Shown piece by piece: positions 1-8,433 of a stretch of DNA of 64,000 nt (position 1 is its first letter; each line of letters begins with the position of its first letter). The notes below the pieces were generated by a model that saw only the letters and a list, made by a program, of their open reading frames with translations, did not search any database and was not told the origin of the DNA. The position numbers and the translations under genes were made by a program. This DNA comes from RYN-230 sp963718305 (GTDB lineage: Bacteria; Actinomycetota; Actinomycetes; Streptosporangiales; Streptosporangiaceae). The DNA lies in NCBI GenBank assembly GCA_963718305.1, contig CAVQZG010000023.1:62001-126000 (forward strand), in the 5' to 3' direction.

Positions 1-515
1 CTGCCGGTGCCGAGGCCGTGCAGCACGGCGAGCGGCCAGCACAGGTAGGCGGTCCAGTGCACCAGCCGCCAGGAGCGGTGGCCGAGCCGGGCCCGCAGCA
101 GGCTGGTCACGGTCAGCGCGATCAGCAGGTCCAGGGAGATCGCGCCGAACCCGAGCCACAGCGGCCGGTAGGGCGAGATGAACGGGATGAACGCGTCCTG
201 CAGGTCAATCGGGACGAAGTTGTCGGTGATCGTCGTCAGCACGTGCGCGGCCGTGAACGCCAGCGCCAGCAGCGACATGTTCCGGTGCAGGCCGATGGTG
301 ATGAACCGGGGCCACTGACGGCCCTCGAAGCGCACCGCGATGAGCAGGCCCAGGGCCATCCCGAGGGTCAGCAGCACCAGCGCCACCACGCCGGTCGCCC
401 GGGTGATGTACCACAGCGGGGTGGACGAGGTCACGACCAGCGCCGCGTGCCCACCCAGCTGCGGCATGGCGCCCAGCGAGCCCGGGACCGGGCCGGTGGC
501 GCCCGCTGCGATCAC
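1..515 (-). CDS. Ferric reductase-like transmembrane protein (C-terminus cut by window edge)
   Basis: This minus-strand frame starts at GTG 515 and runs off the window with about 171 codons visible. It is a multi-pass membrane protein: one helix at about residues 35-55 (ITRATGVVALVLLTLGMALG), then a loop with a conserved His (IGLHRNMSLLALAFTAAHVL), a helix over GFGAISLDLLIALTVTSLL, and a helix after HRSWRLVHWTAYLCWPLAVL. Paired His residues in successive helices are the usual b-heme ligands of the ferric-reductase/YedZ/NOX transmembrane family. Its GTG overlaps the TGA of the upstream small membrane protein (GTGA), so the two are probably translationally coupled. A heme-based electron-transfer role is inferred from the family; the partner flavoprotein lies outside the window. 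Confidence 0.8.
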   Translation of the reverse strand, partial: MIAAGATGPVPGSLGAMPQLGGHAALVVTSSTPLWYITRATGVVALVLLTLGMALGLLIAVRFEGRQWPRFITIGLHRNMSLLALAFTAAHVLTTITDNFVPIDLQDAFIPFISPYRPLWLGFGAISLDLLIALTVTSLLRARLGHRSWRLVHWTAYLCWPLAVLHGLGTG

Positions 516-877
516 GAGCCGCCCGACACGCCCTGGGCCGGGCCCTGGGCCGGGCCGACGTTCTGCGCCGGGGCCTGCAGCGAGCCGCCTCCCTGCTGGG
601 TCCCGCTCCCGTCCGCGTTACCCCCCGGCTGGCTGCCGCCCGAGGAAGAGCTTCCCGCGCCGTTGCCCGCGGCCTGTCCGGACTGACTGGTCCCGCTGGA
701 CCCGCTGGTGGACGACTGGCCGCTGGCCGCGGCGGAGCCGGACAGGTGGCTGAACGCGACCGCGATCGCGGCCGAGCAGGCCAGACCCGCCGCGCCGATC
801 CGGAAGGTCAGGCGGCGTACCCGGCGCAGCCCGTCCTCACGGGCGGCGACCGTGAAGCGCACGTCATCCCGCCGCAT
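512..877 (-). CDS. Small membrane-anchored Ser/Gly/Gln-rich protein
   Basis: About 121 residues. A basic N-terminus (RREDGLRRVRRLTFR type) leads into one hydrophobic helix (IGAAGLACSAAIAVAFS), followed by a low-complexity exported tail rich in Ser, Gly, Gln and Ala. The ATG at 877 is preferred over the GTG at 883 because AGGAGG at 885-890 gives normal spacing only to the ATG. It overlaps the ferric-reductase-like gene by four bases and is probably cotranscribed with it. In actinobacteria such pairs often occur with FMN-binding or ApbE proteins. I see no cofactor-binding motif, so the function is unknown; a membrane partner of the redox protein is an inference. Confidence 0.6.
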   Translation of the reverse strand: MRRDDVRFTVAAREDGLRRVRRLTFRIGAAGLACSAAIAVAFSHLSGSAAASGQSSTSGSSGTSQSGQAAGNGAGSSSSGGSQPGGNADGSGTQQGGGSLQAPAQNVGPAQGPAQGVSGGS

Positions 878-1050
878 GGGCACTCCTCCTGGGAGCGGGC
901 CTAAGTCAGTCTGAGGCAGTTTACGTCGCGCCCCTGAGTCTGACGGCCCGTCTCAGCGCCAGTGCAGCGCGCAAAGCTGAGCGTCCGCTGAAGATCGCCG
1001 CTCAGGATCCTCACGTTCATGAGCCCCTGGGGAATGTCGGGCCGGCCGCG

Positions 1051-1056
1051 TATTCT
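1051..1056 (+). promoter_or_regulatory. Leaderless -10 box (TATTCT) for csoR-like gene
   Basis: TATTCT ends 6 nt before the ATG at 1063 and no Shine-Dalgarno sequence is present. This fits the actinobacterial leaderless pattern (TANNNT 6-8 nt before the start codon). Confidence 0.5.
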
Positions 1057-1062
1057 CGCTGC

Positions 1063-1344
1063 ATGCGCGGTTATACGCAGGACAAGGACGCCTACCTCAA
1101 ACGCTTGCGGCGGATCGAGGGCCAAGTGCGCGGCCTGCAGCGCATGGTGGAAGAGGACGTCTACTGCATCGATGTGCTCACCCAGGTCTCAGCGGTGACC
1201 CGGGCCCTGCAGGCGGTCGCGCTGGGGCTGCTGGAGGAGCACCTGGGCCACTGCGTGACCGAAGCGGTCCGGGCGGGCGGCGACGAGGGACGCGAATCGG
1301 TCCGCGAGGCCGCGGAGGCGATTTCCCGCCTGGTCAAGTCTTAG
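1063..1344 (+). CDS. csoR: CsoR-family metal-sensing transcriptional repressor
   Basis: 93 residues, normal length for the all-helical CsoR/RcnR/FrmR family (DUF156). The N-terminal signature RLRRIEGQVRGLQRMV is clear. The Cu(I)-type ligand set is present as Cys35, His60 and Cys64 (V-Y-C-I-D, then E-E-H-L-G-H-C), matching the Cys-His-Cys set of the Mycobacterium tuberculosis copper sensor. The protein should bind operator DNA in the apo state and release it on copper binding. No copper ATPase or chaperone gene is adjacent, so its target is elsewhere or is itself. The 3' end overlaps the convergent ybjN stop. Confidence 0.85.
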   Translation: MRGYTQDKDAYLKRLRRIEGQVRGLQRMVEEDVYCIDVLTQVSAVTRALQAVALGLLEEHLGHCVTEAVRAGGDEGRESVREAAEAISRLVKS

Positions 1345-1883
1345 GCCCCGCCAGCCCAGTCATGCTCGGGGTCCGCGAGCCGGGCGAAGGCGCGCAGGTT
1401 GGCCAGGCTCTCGCCGCGCTTGACCCGCCACGCCCACTCCTTGCGGATCGAGGAGGCAAAGCCGATGGCCAGGGCCGGGTCGAAGTTCTCGTCCGAGTAC
1501 GTCAGCACGCAGCCCAGGATGCGGTCCACCTCGGCGGTGCTCACCGAGGCGAGCGGGAGCCGTCCCACCAGGTAGACGTCACCAGCCGGGTCGAGGGCGA
1601 AATGCACCCCGAACATCCGGCCGCTGCGCTCCAGCAGGAAACGGTAGAAGCGGGCGTGATCCTCGTCCGGCTGCCGGCAGAAGAACGCTTCGACATGCAG
1701 GCTGTGCCGCCCGGCGATCAGCCACGTCATGGTGGCCAGCTTGTGCTGGCCTTCCAGCTTGACCAGGTAACTACCGGGCTGGGGACTCTCCCAGCCCAGG
1801 CCCAGCTCCCGCAGCGCGGCCTCAATGGCCGCCGCGGCGTCTTCCTGGGCGGAGGTCGGCGGGTCAGCGGCGGGCTCGGTCAT
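1341..1883 (-). CDS. YbjN domain-containing protein
   Basis: 180 residues with the YbjN (type III secretion chaperone-like) fold. A short acidic N-terminus leads into YLVKLEGQHKLATMTWLI, then HSLHVEAFFCRQPDE, VGRLPL and a helical C-terminus with KEWAWRVKRGES. The same gene lies between mshA and gpm1 in mycobacteria (Rv0487), so the assignment rests on both sequence and synteny. The ATG at 1883 follows GAGGAACC. The molecular role is unknown; the family is linked to stress responses and chaperone-like folds. Confidence 0.85.
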   Translation of the reverse strand: MTEPAADPPTSAQEDAAAAIEAALRELGLGWESPQPGSYLVKLEGQHKLATMTWLIAGRHSLHVEAFFCRQPDEDHARFYRFLLERSGRMFGVHFALDPAGDVYLVGRLPLASVSTAEVDRILGCVLTYSDENFDPALAIGFASSIRKEWAWRVKRGESLANLRAFARLADPEHDWAGGA

Positions 1884-1990
1884 GGTTCCTCATAGTGCCA
1901 GGCCGCACCGCTCCGCCCGCACCACCCACCCGCAGGACGGCTGCTCCCGCGCAGCTGTCTCAAGCTCTCTAACGGTCTTTTCGCGGCCGC

Positions 1991-3283
1991 TCATGAAGGC
2001 AGGGCGCGGGTGAAACTGGCTGGCGCCGGGACGCTGCTCATCGCACCCGCATACACGCTCATCAGCCGGTCCACGGTGCGGGACCAGCCGAACCGGGAGG
2101 CGTGGGCCACGCCACCGCGCGACAGCCGCTCCAGCCGGGCGGGCGAGGAGATGAGCTCGCGGAGCGCCCGCGCGTAGCTGGCCGGATCATGATCGTTCAC
2201 CAGCAGGCCCGACACGCCGTGCTTGACCGCGGTCCGCAGGCCGCCCACCGCGGCCGCGATCACCGGCGTGCCGCAGGCCTGGGCCTCCACGGCCACCAGG
2301 CCGAACGACTCCGAGTACGAGGGCACCATGACCACGGTCGCCGCCCGGTACCAGTCGGCCAGCTCACGCTGCGGGCACGGTGGCTCCAGCCGGACCAGGT
2401 CAGCCAGGCCCAGCTGCTGAGCCAGCTCGATCAGGCCGTCCGGGTCAGCCCGCCCGGTCCCGCTGGGACCGCCGACGAAGGCGAGGGTTAGCGTCCTGGC
2501 CAGCGCCGGGTCGTCCCGGACCAGCTGCGCGGCGGCGCGCAGCACCAGGTCAGGCGCTTTCAGTGGCTGCACCCGGCCGGCGAACACCACCACGGTCCCT
2601 TCCGCGGGCAGGCCGAGCCGGTGCCGGGCCTCGGCCGCAGGGCCGGGCCGGAACACCGACAGGTCCACGCCCGGGTTCACGGTCCAGACCTTGGCCGGGT
2701 CCGCCCCGTACAACCCCACCAGCTGGAGTGCTTCCTCCTGGGTGTTGGCGACCAGCCGGTCCGCGGTGGACACGACCTCCGTCTCACCCCGCAGCCGCAT
2801 CTCCGGCTCGGCTGCGTCTCCCCGGGCCAGGGCGGCGTTCTTGACCCGGCCGAGCGTGTGCATGGACTGCACCAGGGGAACGCCCCAGCGCTGCCGCGCC
2901 ACCAGCCCGACCTGGCCCGAGAGCCAGTAATGCGCATGCACCAGGTCGTAGCGGCCGGGGTCGTGGGCGGCCTCGGCGCGCAGCACCTCGAAGGTGAACT
3001 GGCACAGCTGGGCGGGCAGGTCCGCCTTGTCCAGCTCCTCGAACGGGCCGGCCGGCACGTGCCGGACCAGCACGCCGGGCACGAGTTCAGCCACGGGCGG
3101 CGCGTCTGGGGAGACGGCCCGGGTGAAGATCTCGACCTCCACCCCACGGCCGGCCAGCCGCTTCGCGACCTCCACCACATAGACGTTCAGGCCCCCGGCG
3201 TCACCGGTGCCTGGCTGTTCAAACGGCGAGGTATGGACACTGATGGTCGCGATCCGCCGGGGGAAGCGTCGCGGCACGGGCAT
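1991..3283 (-). CDS. mshA: D-inositol-3-phosphate glycosyltransferase, mycothiol biosynthesis
   Basis: 430 residues, the normal length for MshA. It transfers GlcNAc from UDP-GlcNAc to 1D-myo-inositol 3-phosphate, the first committed step of mycothiol synthesis. The N-terminal GT-B Rossmann half has HTSPFEQPGTGDAGGLNVYV (nucleotide/acceptor loop) and HAHYWLSGQVG. The C-terminal half has VFAGRVQPLKAPDLVL and the GT4 E-x7-E signature in ESFGLVAVEAQACGTPVIA. The ATG at 3283 is preceded by GGAGGTGC. The order ybjN-mshA-gpmA-senX3-regX3 is conserved in actinobacteria, which supports mshA over a generic GT4 call. Confidence 0.95.
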   Translation of the reverse strand: MPVPRRFPRRIATISVHTSPFEQPGTGDAGGLNVYVVEVAKRLAGRGVEVEIFTRAVSPDAPPVAELVPGVLVRHVPAGPFEELDKADLPAQLCQFTFEVLRAEAAHDPGRYDLVHAHYWLSGQVGLVARQRWGVPLVQSMHTLGRVKNAALARGDAAEPEMRLRGETEVVSTADRLVANTQEEALQLVGLYGADPAKVWTVNPGVDLSVFRPGPAAEARHRLGLPAEGTVVVFAGRVQPLKAPDLVLRAAAQLVRDDPALARTLTLAFVGGPSGTGRADPDGLIELAQQLGLADLVRLEPPCPQRELADWYRAATVVMVPSYSESFGLVAVEAQACGTPVIAAAVGGLRTAVKHGVSGLLVNDHDPASYARALRELISSPARLERLSRGGVAHASRFGWSRTVDRLMSVYAGAMSSVPAPASFTRALPS

Positions 3284-3399
3284 GCACCTCCGGGTTGATC
3301 AACCACCTGATAGCGCGGGGTGTTCCCGCCCGGCGCGGCGCGGCCGGAGGCCGGCCGTCAGCGGCCCCGGGCCGGGCCCGCCGTGGGCGCCGGCCCCGT

Positions 3400-3405
3400 T
3401 AAGCT
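3400..3405 (+). promoter_or_regulatory. Leaderless -10 box (TAAGCT) for gpmA
   Basis: TAAGCT lies 7 nt upstream of the gpmA ATG at 3413 with no ribosome binding site between, fitting leaderless transcription. Confidence 0.45.
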
Positions 3406-3412
3406 CAGCAGT

Positions 3413-4157
3413 ATGGCGACGCTGGTGCTGCTGCGGCACGGAGAAAGTGAATGGAACGCGGAAGGCTTGTTCACCGGGTGGGTGGACGTGGGGCTGTCCG
3501 AGCGGGGGCGACTTCGAGGCCTCGAGCGGCGGCGCCCTGCTGCGTGAATCGGGCGTGCTGCCTGACCTCGTGCACACGTCGGTGCTGAGCCGGGCCATCC
3601 AGACCGCCAACCTCGCGCTCGAGGCGGCGGGCCTGCTCTGGCTGCCGGTGCGCCGGTCGTGGCGGCTGAACGAACGTCACTACGGGGCGCTGCAGGGCAA
3701 GAACAAGGCGCAGACGCGGGAGGAGTTCGGCGAGGAGCAGTTCATGCTCTGGCGCCGCTCCTATGACGTGCCCCCGCCACCGCTGGCCGACGATGACCCG
3801 TACTCGCAGGCGGGCGATCCGCGGTACGCGCTCCTCCCACCCGAACTGATGCCGCGCACCGAGTGCCTCCAGGACGTGCTGAACCGGCTGATGCCGTACT
3901 GGCATGACGCCATCGTCCCCGATCTCGCCGCGGACGCGACGGTGCTGGTGGTGGCGCACGGGAACTCGCTGCGCGCCCTGGTGAAGCACCTGGACGGCAT
4001 CTCTGACGACGAGATCGCCGGGCTGAACATCCCGACCGGGATCCCGCTCGTCTACGAGATCGGCGCCGACTTCCGGCCTAAGGAACCAGGCGGCCGTTAC
4101 CTCGACCCGCAGGCGGCCGCGGCGGCGGCCGAGGCGGTCGCGAACCAGGGACGCTGA
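3413..4157 (+). CDS. gpmA: 2,3-bisphosphoglycerate-dependent phosphoglycerate mutase (apparent frameshift)
   Basis: Glycolytic interconversion of 3- and 2-phosphoglycerate. The N-terminal frame begins MATLVLLRHGESEWNAEGL, with the phospho-histidine RHGESEWN motif and LFTGWVDVGLSERG. After a G5 run at 3504-3508 the reading continues in the next frame as DFEASSGGALLRES, HTSVLSRAIQTANLAL, RRSWRLNERHYGALQGKNK and VVAHGNSLRALVKHLDG to the TGA at 4157. Removing one G restores a protein of about 247 residues with perfect family spacing (SERG-DFEASSGGALL against SERGEAEARRGGELL). Either the sequence has an extra base or the gene is broken; the first is likelier for a core glycolytic gene in its conserved position. 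Confidence 0.9.
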
Positions 4158-4441
4158 CCGCTTCGGGAGTCCTCGTGCCGGTATGTCCGGCCTGGGCCCT
4201 GGCCTCCGGACAAATCGGGCATGACGCCGGACTGGCTGCTGTGTGAATAGATGGGGAACAGGACGGCCGGGCGGCACCGGCCCCAGGCGATTTGCGCTGC
4301 TCCCGCATACCATCGAAGGGTGTGCGGGCAAGTGACGGTGATCATCGCTGGGCCAGTCGTTGGAGTACGGGCCACTCAAGGGCCGGTCACCGGAGCGCGG
4401 GCCACTGAACTGGACGACCCTGGGACAGGAGCCTCCCCATC

Positions 4442-5593
4442 GTGAAGATCCGGAAGGCGGCCAAGGTGCACTCCGTCACGGACGTGTCCGCGCAGCGACA
4501 TCAGCCTCCCCGGCTCCCGGCCGGTATCGCGGCCGTGCTCTCCGTGCTCTCCTCGTCCGCCGTGGTCATCGACAGCGACGACCGGGTGCTCCGCGCGAGC
4601 GCGGCCGCCCGTTCGTTCGGCCTGGTCAAGGGCGACCGCCTGATGGTAGGAGAGCTGCTGGCCCTGGCCCGCCAGGTGCGCCGGGACGGCGAGATCCGGG
4701 AAGGTGAGATCGAGGTCTCGGGCACCAAGTTCGGCGGCCGGACCACGAGCTTCGCCGTGCGGGTGGCCCCGCTGGGCTCCGGGGTGGGCGGTGGTGGCCT
4801 GGTGCTGCTGCTGGCCGAGGACCAGACCGAGAGCCGCCGGGTGGAGGAAGTCCGGCGGGATTTCGTGGCCAACGTCAGCCATGAGCTCAAGACCCCGGTG
4901 GGGGCGCTGGCGCTGCTGGCCGAGACGGTCGAGGACGCGGCCGATGACCCCGAGGCGGTCCGCCGGTTCGCCGGGCGGATGCGGCAGGAGGCATCCCGGC
5001 TCACCAAGCTGGCCCAGGACCTGATCACCCTGTCCCGGATCCAGGCGGCCGAGCCCATCCCCGATCCCATCCCGGTGGACCTGTCCCTGGTGGTGGCCGA
5101 GGCGCTGGACCGGTGCCGGATGAAGGCCAACGCCCACGGCATCGACCTCGCCGCGGACGGCGAGCCCAGCCTGGTGGTGCTCGGGGACGAGGACCTGCTC
5201 GTCAACGCGCTGCGCAACCTGCTCGAGAACGCGGTCGCCTACAGCCCCGAGAAGACCAGGGTCGTGGTGGCCACCCACCGCGCCGCCGGGGACGTGGTCG
5301 AGATCAGCGTCACGGACCAGGGGATCGGCATCCCCCAGCGTGACCTGGAGCGGATCTTCGAGCGTTTCTACCGGGTCGACCCCGCCCGCTCCCGCGCCAC
5401 CGGCGGGACAGGGCTGGGCCTGGCCATCGTCAAGCACGTGACCGCCGCGCACGGCGGCAAGGTCACCGTTGGGAGCAAGGTAGGCGAGGGGTCGACGTTC
5501 ACCCTGCGGCTGCCGATTGCCAATCGCCCACGCGCTGCGGCCGGGAGCCCCCTGCCACCAGCAGCATCATCTGCCAGGGAGGCCGTGAAGTGA
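4442..5593 (+). CDS. senX3: Sensor histidine kinase SenX3-like, lacking the usual N-terminal membrane segment
   Basis: 383 residues. A PAS-like domain (about 35-125) precedes the HisKA box RRDFVANVSHELKTPVGALA, which carries the phosphorylated His. The HATPase domain has the N-box (NLLENAVAYS), G1 (DQGIGIP), F-box (IFERFYR) and G2 (GGTGLGLAIVKHV). Position upstream of regX3 and downstream of gpmA identifies it as SenX3, the phosphate-responsive kinase. Unlike mycobacterial SenX3, which opens with two hydrophobic helices, residues 1-34 here are basic and polar (MKIRKAAKVHSVTDVSAQRH). An in-frame TGA at 4406-4408 rules out a longer N-terminus. The GTG at 4442 has AGGAG 10 nt upstream. The kinase may be cytosolic or rely on a partner. 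Confidence 0.9.
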   Translation: MKIRKAAKVHSVTDVSAQRHQPPRLPAGIAAVLSVLSSSAVVIDSDDRVLRASAAARSFGLVKGDRLMVGELLALARQVRRDGEIREGEIEVSGTKFGGRTTSFAVRVAPLGSGVGGGGLVLLLAEDQTESRRVEEVRRDFVANVSHELKTPVGALALLAETVEDAADDPEAVRRFAGRMRQEASRLTKLAQDLITLSRIQAAEPIPDPIPVDLSLVVAEALDRCRMKANAHGIDLAADGEPSLVVLGDEDLLVNALRNLLENAVAYSPEKTRVVVATHRAAGDVVEISVTDQGIGIPQRDLERIFERFYRVDPARSRATGGTGLGLAIVKHVTAAHGGKVTVGSKVGEGSTFTLRLPIANRPRAAAGSPLPPAASSAREAVK

Positions 5594-6276
5594 CGCGGGT
5601 GCTCGTCGTGGAAGACGAAGAATCGTTCAGTGATGCGCTGTCCTACATGCTCCGCAAGGAGGGCTTCGAGGTAGCGGTCTGCCCTACCGGTCCGGACGCA
5701 CTCGAGACCTTCGACCGCGACGGCGCGGACCTGGTCCTGCTCGACCTCATGCTGCCCGGGCTGCCCGGCAGCGAGGTGTGCCGCACCCTCCGCGAGCGGT
5801 CAACCGTCCCAGTGATCATGCTGACCGCCAAGGACAGCGAGATCGACAAGGTGGTCGGCCTCGAACTGGGCGCCGATGACTACGTCACCAAGCCGTTCTC
5901 CTCCCGCGAACTGGTGGCCCGGATGCGCGCCGTGCTCCGGCGGCGCGGCGAGCCCGAGGACGCCGCGATCTCCACGCTGGAATCGGGTCCGGTCCGGATG
6001 GACGTGGACCGTCACGTGGTGACCGTGCGCGGCGACCAGGTCCAGCTCCCGCTCAAGGAATTCGAGCTGCTCGAGGTGCTGCTGCGGAACACCGGGCGGG
6101 TGCTCACCCGGATGCAGCTGATCGACCGGGTCTGGGGGGCCGACTACGTCGGCGACACCAAGACCCTCGACGTGCACATCAAGCGGCTGCGGGCCAAGGT
6201 CGAGGTTGACCCGGGGAACCCGCGGCACATCATCACGGTCCGCGGGCTCGGCTACAAGTTCGAGCCGGGCAGCTGA
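5590..6276 (+). CDS. regX3: Response regulator RegX3, OmpR/PhoB family
   Basis: 228 residues. The receiver domain (about 1-118) starts VLVVEDEESFSDAL with the acidic pair, has the phospho-acceptor Asp in LVLLDLMLPGLPG and the conserved Lys in DDYVTKPFSSREL. The winged-helix domain (about 130-227) includes LPLKEFELLEVLLRNTGRVL and DVHIKRLRAKVE, ending TVRGLGYKFEPGS. Its GTG overlaps the senX3 TGA (GTGA), so the pair is translationally coupled. In relatives, RegX3 activates phosphate-starvation genes. Confidence 0.95.
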   Translation: MTRVLVVEDEESFSDALSYMLRKEGFEVAVCPTGPDALETFDRDGADLVLLDLMLPGLPGSEVCRTLRERSTVPVIMLTAKDSEIDKVVGLELGADDYVTKPFSSRELVARMRAVLRRRGEPEDAAISTLESGPVRMDVDRHVVTVRGDQVQLPLKEFELLEVLLRNTGRVLTRMQLIDRVWGADYVGDTKTLDVHIKRLRAKVEVDPGNPRHIITVRGLGYKFEPGS

Positions 6277-6298
6277 ACCCGGCCGGCTGAGCCAGGTC

Positions 6299-6346
6299 CG
6301 CTCAGCGGGCTGACTGAGCCCGGCCAGCCCTCAGGTCAGCTGAGCG
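6299..6346. terminator. Candidate bidirectional terminator between regX3 and a convergent lipoprotein gene
   Basis: Nested inverted repeats: CGCTCAGC (6299-6306) pairs with GCTGAGCG (6339-6346), and inside them GGGCTG (6307-6312) pairs with CAGCCC (6325-6330). It lies between the convergent stops at 6276 and 6351. No U-tract is present, as is common in actinobacteria. Confidence 0.45.
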
Positions 6347-6350
6347 TGGG

Positions 6351-7022
6351 TCAGCCCGTGGGGGTCGCGGTGACGGTCGGGGTGGGTGTAGCCGACGCCT
6401 GGGCATGCTGTCGCTTGCCCGTCGGGGACACGCTGGGCGTCGGCCTGGGGGCCGGCGAGAACGTGGCGAACGAGTCTGACCGCTGGATCACGGGGAGGGT
6501 CAGGCTTATCGTGCCGGCCTTCTGGAAGGTGAACAGCACCCGGACGTAGGTTCCGCTGGTCAGGCTCTGGGTCAGGTCGCTGAGGACCAGCTCGGGTGCC
6601 GGGCCGGTCAGCAACGCGCTCGAGTCCCGCTCCAGCAGGACGCCGCCCGTGGGCAGCGTGACCGAGGTCGCGGCGCCCGGCGCGGAAACCCTGATCAGGC
6701 GGTCCCGCGGGCCCGTGTTGACCAGCCCTACGAACATGCTCGCCGAACTGCCCGCCGGCAGGGTGAAGTTGGGCACGCCGCCCAGGATGAACGCGTTGCG
6801 GATCGCGATCTGGCCGCCGCCCGCGATGATCGTCGCGGATGCCCCGCTCGTGGGCGGGTGCCAGCCCAGGACCGGCGCGTCGCTGCCGGCCTCGCATCCC
6901 GCCAGCACCGGGATCAGCGCCACCGCCGCGACAGCGCAAGCCCGGCGCAGGGCCTTCAGGGCCGGCCGGGGTGATCGGGACATGACCGCAGACCGATCGG
7001 CGGGACGGCTCAGGGGGAGCAT
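6351..7022 (-). CDS. Secreted lipoprotein of unknown function
   Basis: 223 residues from the ATG at 7022, chosen because GAGGAG lies 9 nt upstream. An Arg-rich n-region (KALRRACAVAA) and hydrophobic core end in a lipobox, IPVLAGC, so Cys would be lipidated. The mature part is beta-rich and Val/Thr-rich (FTLPAGSSASMFVGLVN, LRVSAPGAATSVTLPTGG type), resembling small copper-chaperone-like (PCuAC) or Ig-like lipoproteins, but without the Met/His ligand motif needed to call PCuAC. The C-terminus is a Pro/Thr/Ser linker-like tail. It is convergent with regX3. Confidence 0.7.
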   Translation of the reverse strand: MLPLSRPADRSAVMSRSPRPALKALRRACAVAAVALIPVLAGCEAGSDAPVLGWHPPTSGASATIIAGGGQIAIRNAFILGGVPNFTLPAGSSASMFVGLVNTGPRDRLIRVSAPGAATSVTLPTGGVLLERDSSALLTGPAPELVLSDLTQSLTSGTYVRVLFTFQKAGTISLTLPVIQRSDSFATFSPAPRPTPSVSPTGKRQHAQASATPTPTVTATPTG

Positions 7023-7191
7023 CACGTGCTCTCCTCGTATTCGTGTGAGGTGCACCTGGGACGCGAGAAAGCGTATCGGCACCCGCCGCGGTCCCGGCCA
7101 CCGGGCCGGGTGTGTCGCCGACCGGGCGGTGTGACCCGGACGGTGTGGCCCTGGACGGTGTGGTGCTGTGTATTCCCGGGGCGGCGATGGG

Positions 7192-7986
7192 TCAGGCGGC
7201 CCGCAGCCCGGCCTGCCCGGCCAGCAGCATGTTCCCGTCTGGATCGTCCAGTCCCTGCGGGCTCTGCCCGTGCAGCGCCTTCAGGCCGTCCTTCAGCTGG
7301 AACCCCGAGCCGAGTTGCGGGTTGATGCTGCGCACCAGGCCGTCCCGGTACACGAGCACTGCCGTCAGCCCGGCGGGCTGGTATGCGCTGCCCATGGTGT
7401 CCTGGGTATCGGTCACCACACGGTCGTCGCCCAGTCCGGCCTGCCTGGCCAGCTTCCGGGCCTGGGCGACGGCCGGGCCGGCCGCGACGAAGTAGAGCAT
7501 CACGCCCGCCTGGCTCGCCTGGAGGGTCAGCCGCCGCGCCGCGGCCGCACATCCGCAGCCTGCCGGGACGAGCGCGAGGACCGCAGGGTGGAAGTCGCGC
7601 AGTGCGCGGATCTGATCGCTGCCGACCATGACGCTGGCGGCCGGCAGCAGGCCGCCTACCTGCCCCACCGGGGGCCGTGATTGCTGTGGAGCGCTGGTGG
7701 TCTGCAGCCTGCTGGGCGCTGCGTGCCGGGCCGTGAACATGGTGAGCAGCGTCCCGGCCAGCAGAGTCAGGGCCAGGCAGCTGGCGAGCAGGGGGAGAAC
7801 CATCCCGTCCCTGGTCAGCGGCCCGCTCAGCCGCCGGACCAGCCGGTTCCGGCGCTGCACGCGCAGCTCCCGGTGGTACGCCTGGATATCCCGGTCAAGT
7901 TCCCTGGCGTCGTCCGGGATCTCGATGTCGACCGGGGGCAGGCCATAATCGTCCCGCTCCGGATCCCCACCTCTGTTCACGAGCAT
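7192..7986 (-). CDS. Single-pass membrane protein with extracytoplasmic thioredoxin-like domain
   Basis: 264 residues from the ATG at 7986 (GGAGAAGG immediately upstream). An acidic/basic cytosolic N-terminus of about 65 residues precedes one helix (MVLPLLASCLALTLLAGTLL). The outside domain has PAVLALVPAGCGCAAAARRL, where a Cys-x-Cys sits where thioredoxin-like folds carry their redox site, followed by an alpha/beta pattern ending LTAVLVYRDGLVRSI, like the cis-Pro region and final strands of TlpA-type proteins. A redox function is an inference, since the canonical CxxC is absent. It follows the lipoprotein gene on the same strand after a 169-bp gap. Confidence 0.65.
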   Translation of the reverse strand: MLVNRGGDPERDDYGLPPVDIEIPDDARELDRDIQAYHRELRVQRRNRLVRRLSGPLTRDGMVLPLLASCLALTLLAGTLLTMFTARHAAPSRLQTTSAPQQSRPPVGQVGGLLPAASVMVGSDQIRALRDFHPAVLALVPAGCGCAAAARRLTLQASQAGVMLYFVAAGPAVAQARKLARQAGLGDDRVVTDTQDTMGSAYQPAGLTAVLVYRDGLVRSINPQLGSGFQLKDGLKALHGQSPQGLDDPDGNMLLAGQAGLRAA

Positions 7987-8433
7987 CCTTCTCCGGCGTG
8001 CGCGGCCACGTTGTTCTCCAGTATGTGCCTGACATCGCCATCCCGGCAGTCCTGGCCGCCAGCGGATTGAGACCGGTACGTCCCGGGTGCCTGCCCCAGG
8101 GCGGGGCGGCGGCCTGCAAAGCCTGGCGGCGCAGCGGAAACCTGCGGCTGGCCCAGCCGGGCGGGGCTGCGGAAAATCCTGCGGCCGGCGGGCACCTGAG
8201 CACCGGGAGAAAGCCCCCAACGGGGCGCTGAGGAGGCCATCGACGTGAAATCAGCCGGAAACGTATGATCGCGTCCAGGGTGGCCCGCGAGGCCCTGGCC
8301 CTCCCCGACACACCCCGACGGCCGCTTTCTGAGACCCCAAAACGCCCACTGACCTGCACGTTTATCGTTAACGTCAGGTAAAGCGCCCCGTTGGTCGTGC
8401 TAACATTGCTTTAGCGGAAGGGGTATGTGCCAC
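7987..8433. other. 447-bp divergent intergenic region upstream of carD
   Basis: No convincing coding frame on either strand. The last 80 bp are clearly AT-richer than the surroundings and should hold the carD promoter. An imperfect inverted repeat, ACCTGCACGTT (8352-8362) against AACGTCAGGT (8370-8379) with one bulged C, could be an operator. I see no -10/-35 pair with proper spacing. Confidence 0.5.

Noticed and set aside
901..1125. Minus-strand small open frame upstream of csoR
   Set aside because: No ribosome binding site and it overlaps the csoR start and promoter.
3207..3412. Upstream in-frame extension of the second gpmA frame
   Set aside because: It overlaps the mshA start and encodes no known sequence; gpmA starts at the family-typical ATG at 3413 in the other frame.
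4185..4211. Weak hairpin GTCCGG...CCGGAC after gpmA
   Set aside because: Only 6 bp of stem with a 15-nt loop; too weak to call a terminator.
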